A stretch of DNA of 64,000 bases from JALZAH01 sp051000755 (lineage in GTDB: Bacteria > Actinomycetota > Acidimicrobiia > Acidimicrobiales > Palsa-688). Where the stretch lies: NCBI GenBank assembly GCA_051000755.1, contig JBPCNZ010000143.1, positions 5,596 to 69,595 on the forward strand, written 5' to 3'. The position numbers were made by a program, and so were the translations under genes. The notes beneath the pieces were generated by a model. That model was not told the origin of the DNA and ran no database searches. It saw only the letters and a list, made by a program, of their open reading frames with translations. The number at the start of each line of letters is the position of its first letter. The stretch's first letter is position 1. This document shows, piece after piece, positions 63,180-64,000 of the stretch.

Positions 63180-64000
63180 ATGAGTACCGTCTCATCGCTG
63201 ACCGCCAGACTCCTGCGCCACCGCCGCGTCGGAGAGCAGGCGCGGGCCATGGCCATCGGTACCGGAGCCGCGGCGCTGGGGGCCACGGTCCTCGAGATCC
63301 ATCGCAGGGTCTCCGCCAGCGGCGTCAAGGCGGCCCTGCCCAGCGCCGATCTGGCCCGCGGGGTGCTGGCCCGCATGACCACCCCCCTCCTGCCCGACGA
63401 CTACCTGCACCTCATCAACCCGTTGTGGACGGCGAGAGAGATCCGGGGTCGGCTGGCGAAGGTCGTCCCCGAGACCGACGATGCGGCGACGCTGGTGATC
63501 AAGCCCGGGTGGGGCTGGTCGTTCGACTATCTCCCCGGTCAGTACATGGGCATCGGGATCCAGGTGGACGGGCGTTGGGTCTGGCGGTCCTACTCGATCT
63601 CCTCCGAGCCCCGGGAGGATCAGGGCCACGTCGCCATCACCGTCAAGGCCATGCCTGAAGGCAGGCTGTCCACCCACCTGGTCCGGGGCCTCGAGCCGGG
63701 CACCATCGTCCGCCTGGCCCTTCCCCAGGGTGAGTTCGTCCTGCCCGATCCGCCGCCGCCCAAGGTTCTCTTCTGGACCGGGGGCAGCGGTGTCACCCCC
63801 GTGATGGCCATGCTCCGGACCTTCCAGCGACGCCGCACCATGCCCGACGTCGTCCACGTCCACTCCGCCCCGTCCAAGGACCAGTTCATCTTCGGCGACG
63901 AGTTGCGGGCCATGGCCGAGGCCCATCCCACCCTCCATCTGGTGGAGAACTTCGACGACGTCGACGGGCGACTCGATGCAGGCCGGCTGACTGACATCTG
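63180..64000 (+). CDS. Ferredoxin-reductase-type oxidoreductase (C-terminus off window)
   Basis: The first 273 residues of a flavin/NAD(P) reductase. A helical N-terminal extension (residues 1-85) precedes an FAD-binding beta-barrel with WRSYSISSEP and an NAD-binding fold with WTGGSGVTPVMAMLRTF. A C-terminal 2Fe-2S domain is expected beyond the edge. The extension and layout match the reductases that supply electrons to acyl-CoA desaturases (the Rv3230c type). GGAGGA lies 9 nt before ATG 63180. Confidence 0.85.
   Translation, partial: MSTVSSLTARLLRHRRVGEQARAMAIGTGAAALGATVLEIHRRVSASGVKAALPSADLARGVLARMTTPLLPDDYLHLINPLWTAREIRGRLAKVVPETDDAATLVIKPGWGWSFDYLPGQYMGIGIQVDGRWVWRSYSISSEPREDQGHVAITVKAMPEGRLSTHLVRGLEPGTIVRLALPQGEFVLPDPPPPKVLFWTGGSGVTPVMAMLRTFQRRRTMPDVVHVHSAPSKDQFIFGDELRAMAEAHPTLHLVENFDDVDGRLDAGRLTDI

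Overview
The window is gene-dense, very GC-rich (about 70% by eye) chromosomal DNA of a high-GC actinobacterium. Several features fit a deep-branching class such as Acidimicrobiia: a SigB/F-type sigma factor, a GAF-ANTAR regulator, F420-type enzyme families, a wax-ester/DGAT acyltransferase, an FusA2-like EF-G, EgtD and a two-gene lycopene cyclase. The exact lineage is an inference. No tRNA, rRNA, insertion sequence, prophage or CRISPR array is visible.

Layout. 1-5.7 kb: MoxR ATPase with a truncated VWA partner, then a TetR-controlled heterodimeric ABC exporter. 5.7-6.1 kb: a repeat-rich gap. 6.1-12.8 kb: msrA, a SigB/F-type sigma factor, GAF-ANTAR, the TldD/TldE protease pair, a hotdog thioesterase and a PAP2-type membrane phosphatase. 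12.9-19.5 kb: a complete route to a zeaxanthin-type carotenoid (crtE-crtI-crtB forward; crtZ and crtYc-crtYd reverse) followed by dxs, which feeds isoprenoid synthesis. 19.6-36.5 kb: acyl-CoA ligases, membrane proteins, a secreted PQQ-propeller/LGFP protein, egtD, zwf, a nucleoside hydrolase, an SCP2-hydrolase fusion, WS/DGAT and a COG4280 membrane protein. 36.6-46.6 kb: EF-G-like protein, a PAS-GAF-SpoIIE phosphatase with its RsbW-like kinase, an LLM oxidoreductase, PlsC, and a broken gamma-glutamyltranspeptidase. 46.6-62.3 kb: cobalamin synthesis. A nine-gene reverse operon (cobN, ChlI/D, cbiX, cobU, cobS, cbiB, cobC, cobQ, bluB-cobT) sits behind a B12 riboswitch, and cobO-cobB runs forward beyond a hydrolase gene. 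62.4-64 kb: a TetR regulator divergent from a ferredoxin-type reductase that runs off the window.

How the genes fit together. The carotenoid genes and dxs form one isoprenoid pathway. The cob genes cover cobalt insertion, a,c-amidation, adenosylation, the aminopropanol arm, nucleotide-loop assembly and lower-ligand synthesis; the ring-methylating genes must lie elsewhere. The lipid genes (ligases, PlsC, WS/DGAT, reductase) suggest storage-lipid metabolism. The sigma factor, anti-sigma-type kinase and SpoIIE phosphatase suggest a partner-switching stress circuit.

Most notable: at least 18 start codons lie only 6-10 nt downstream of a TANNNT -10 hexamer, so leaderless transcription looks like the house style. 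Two divergent gene pairs share an identical 16-nt palindromic core that gives both genes equal spacers. This grammar also exposes two tiny ORFs (43 and 16 codons). Four genes carry single-base frameshifts, three of them apparent losses of one G from a G run, so sequence error must be weighed against real gene decay.
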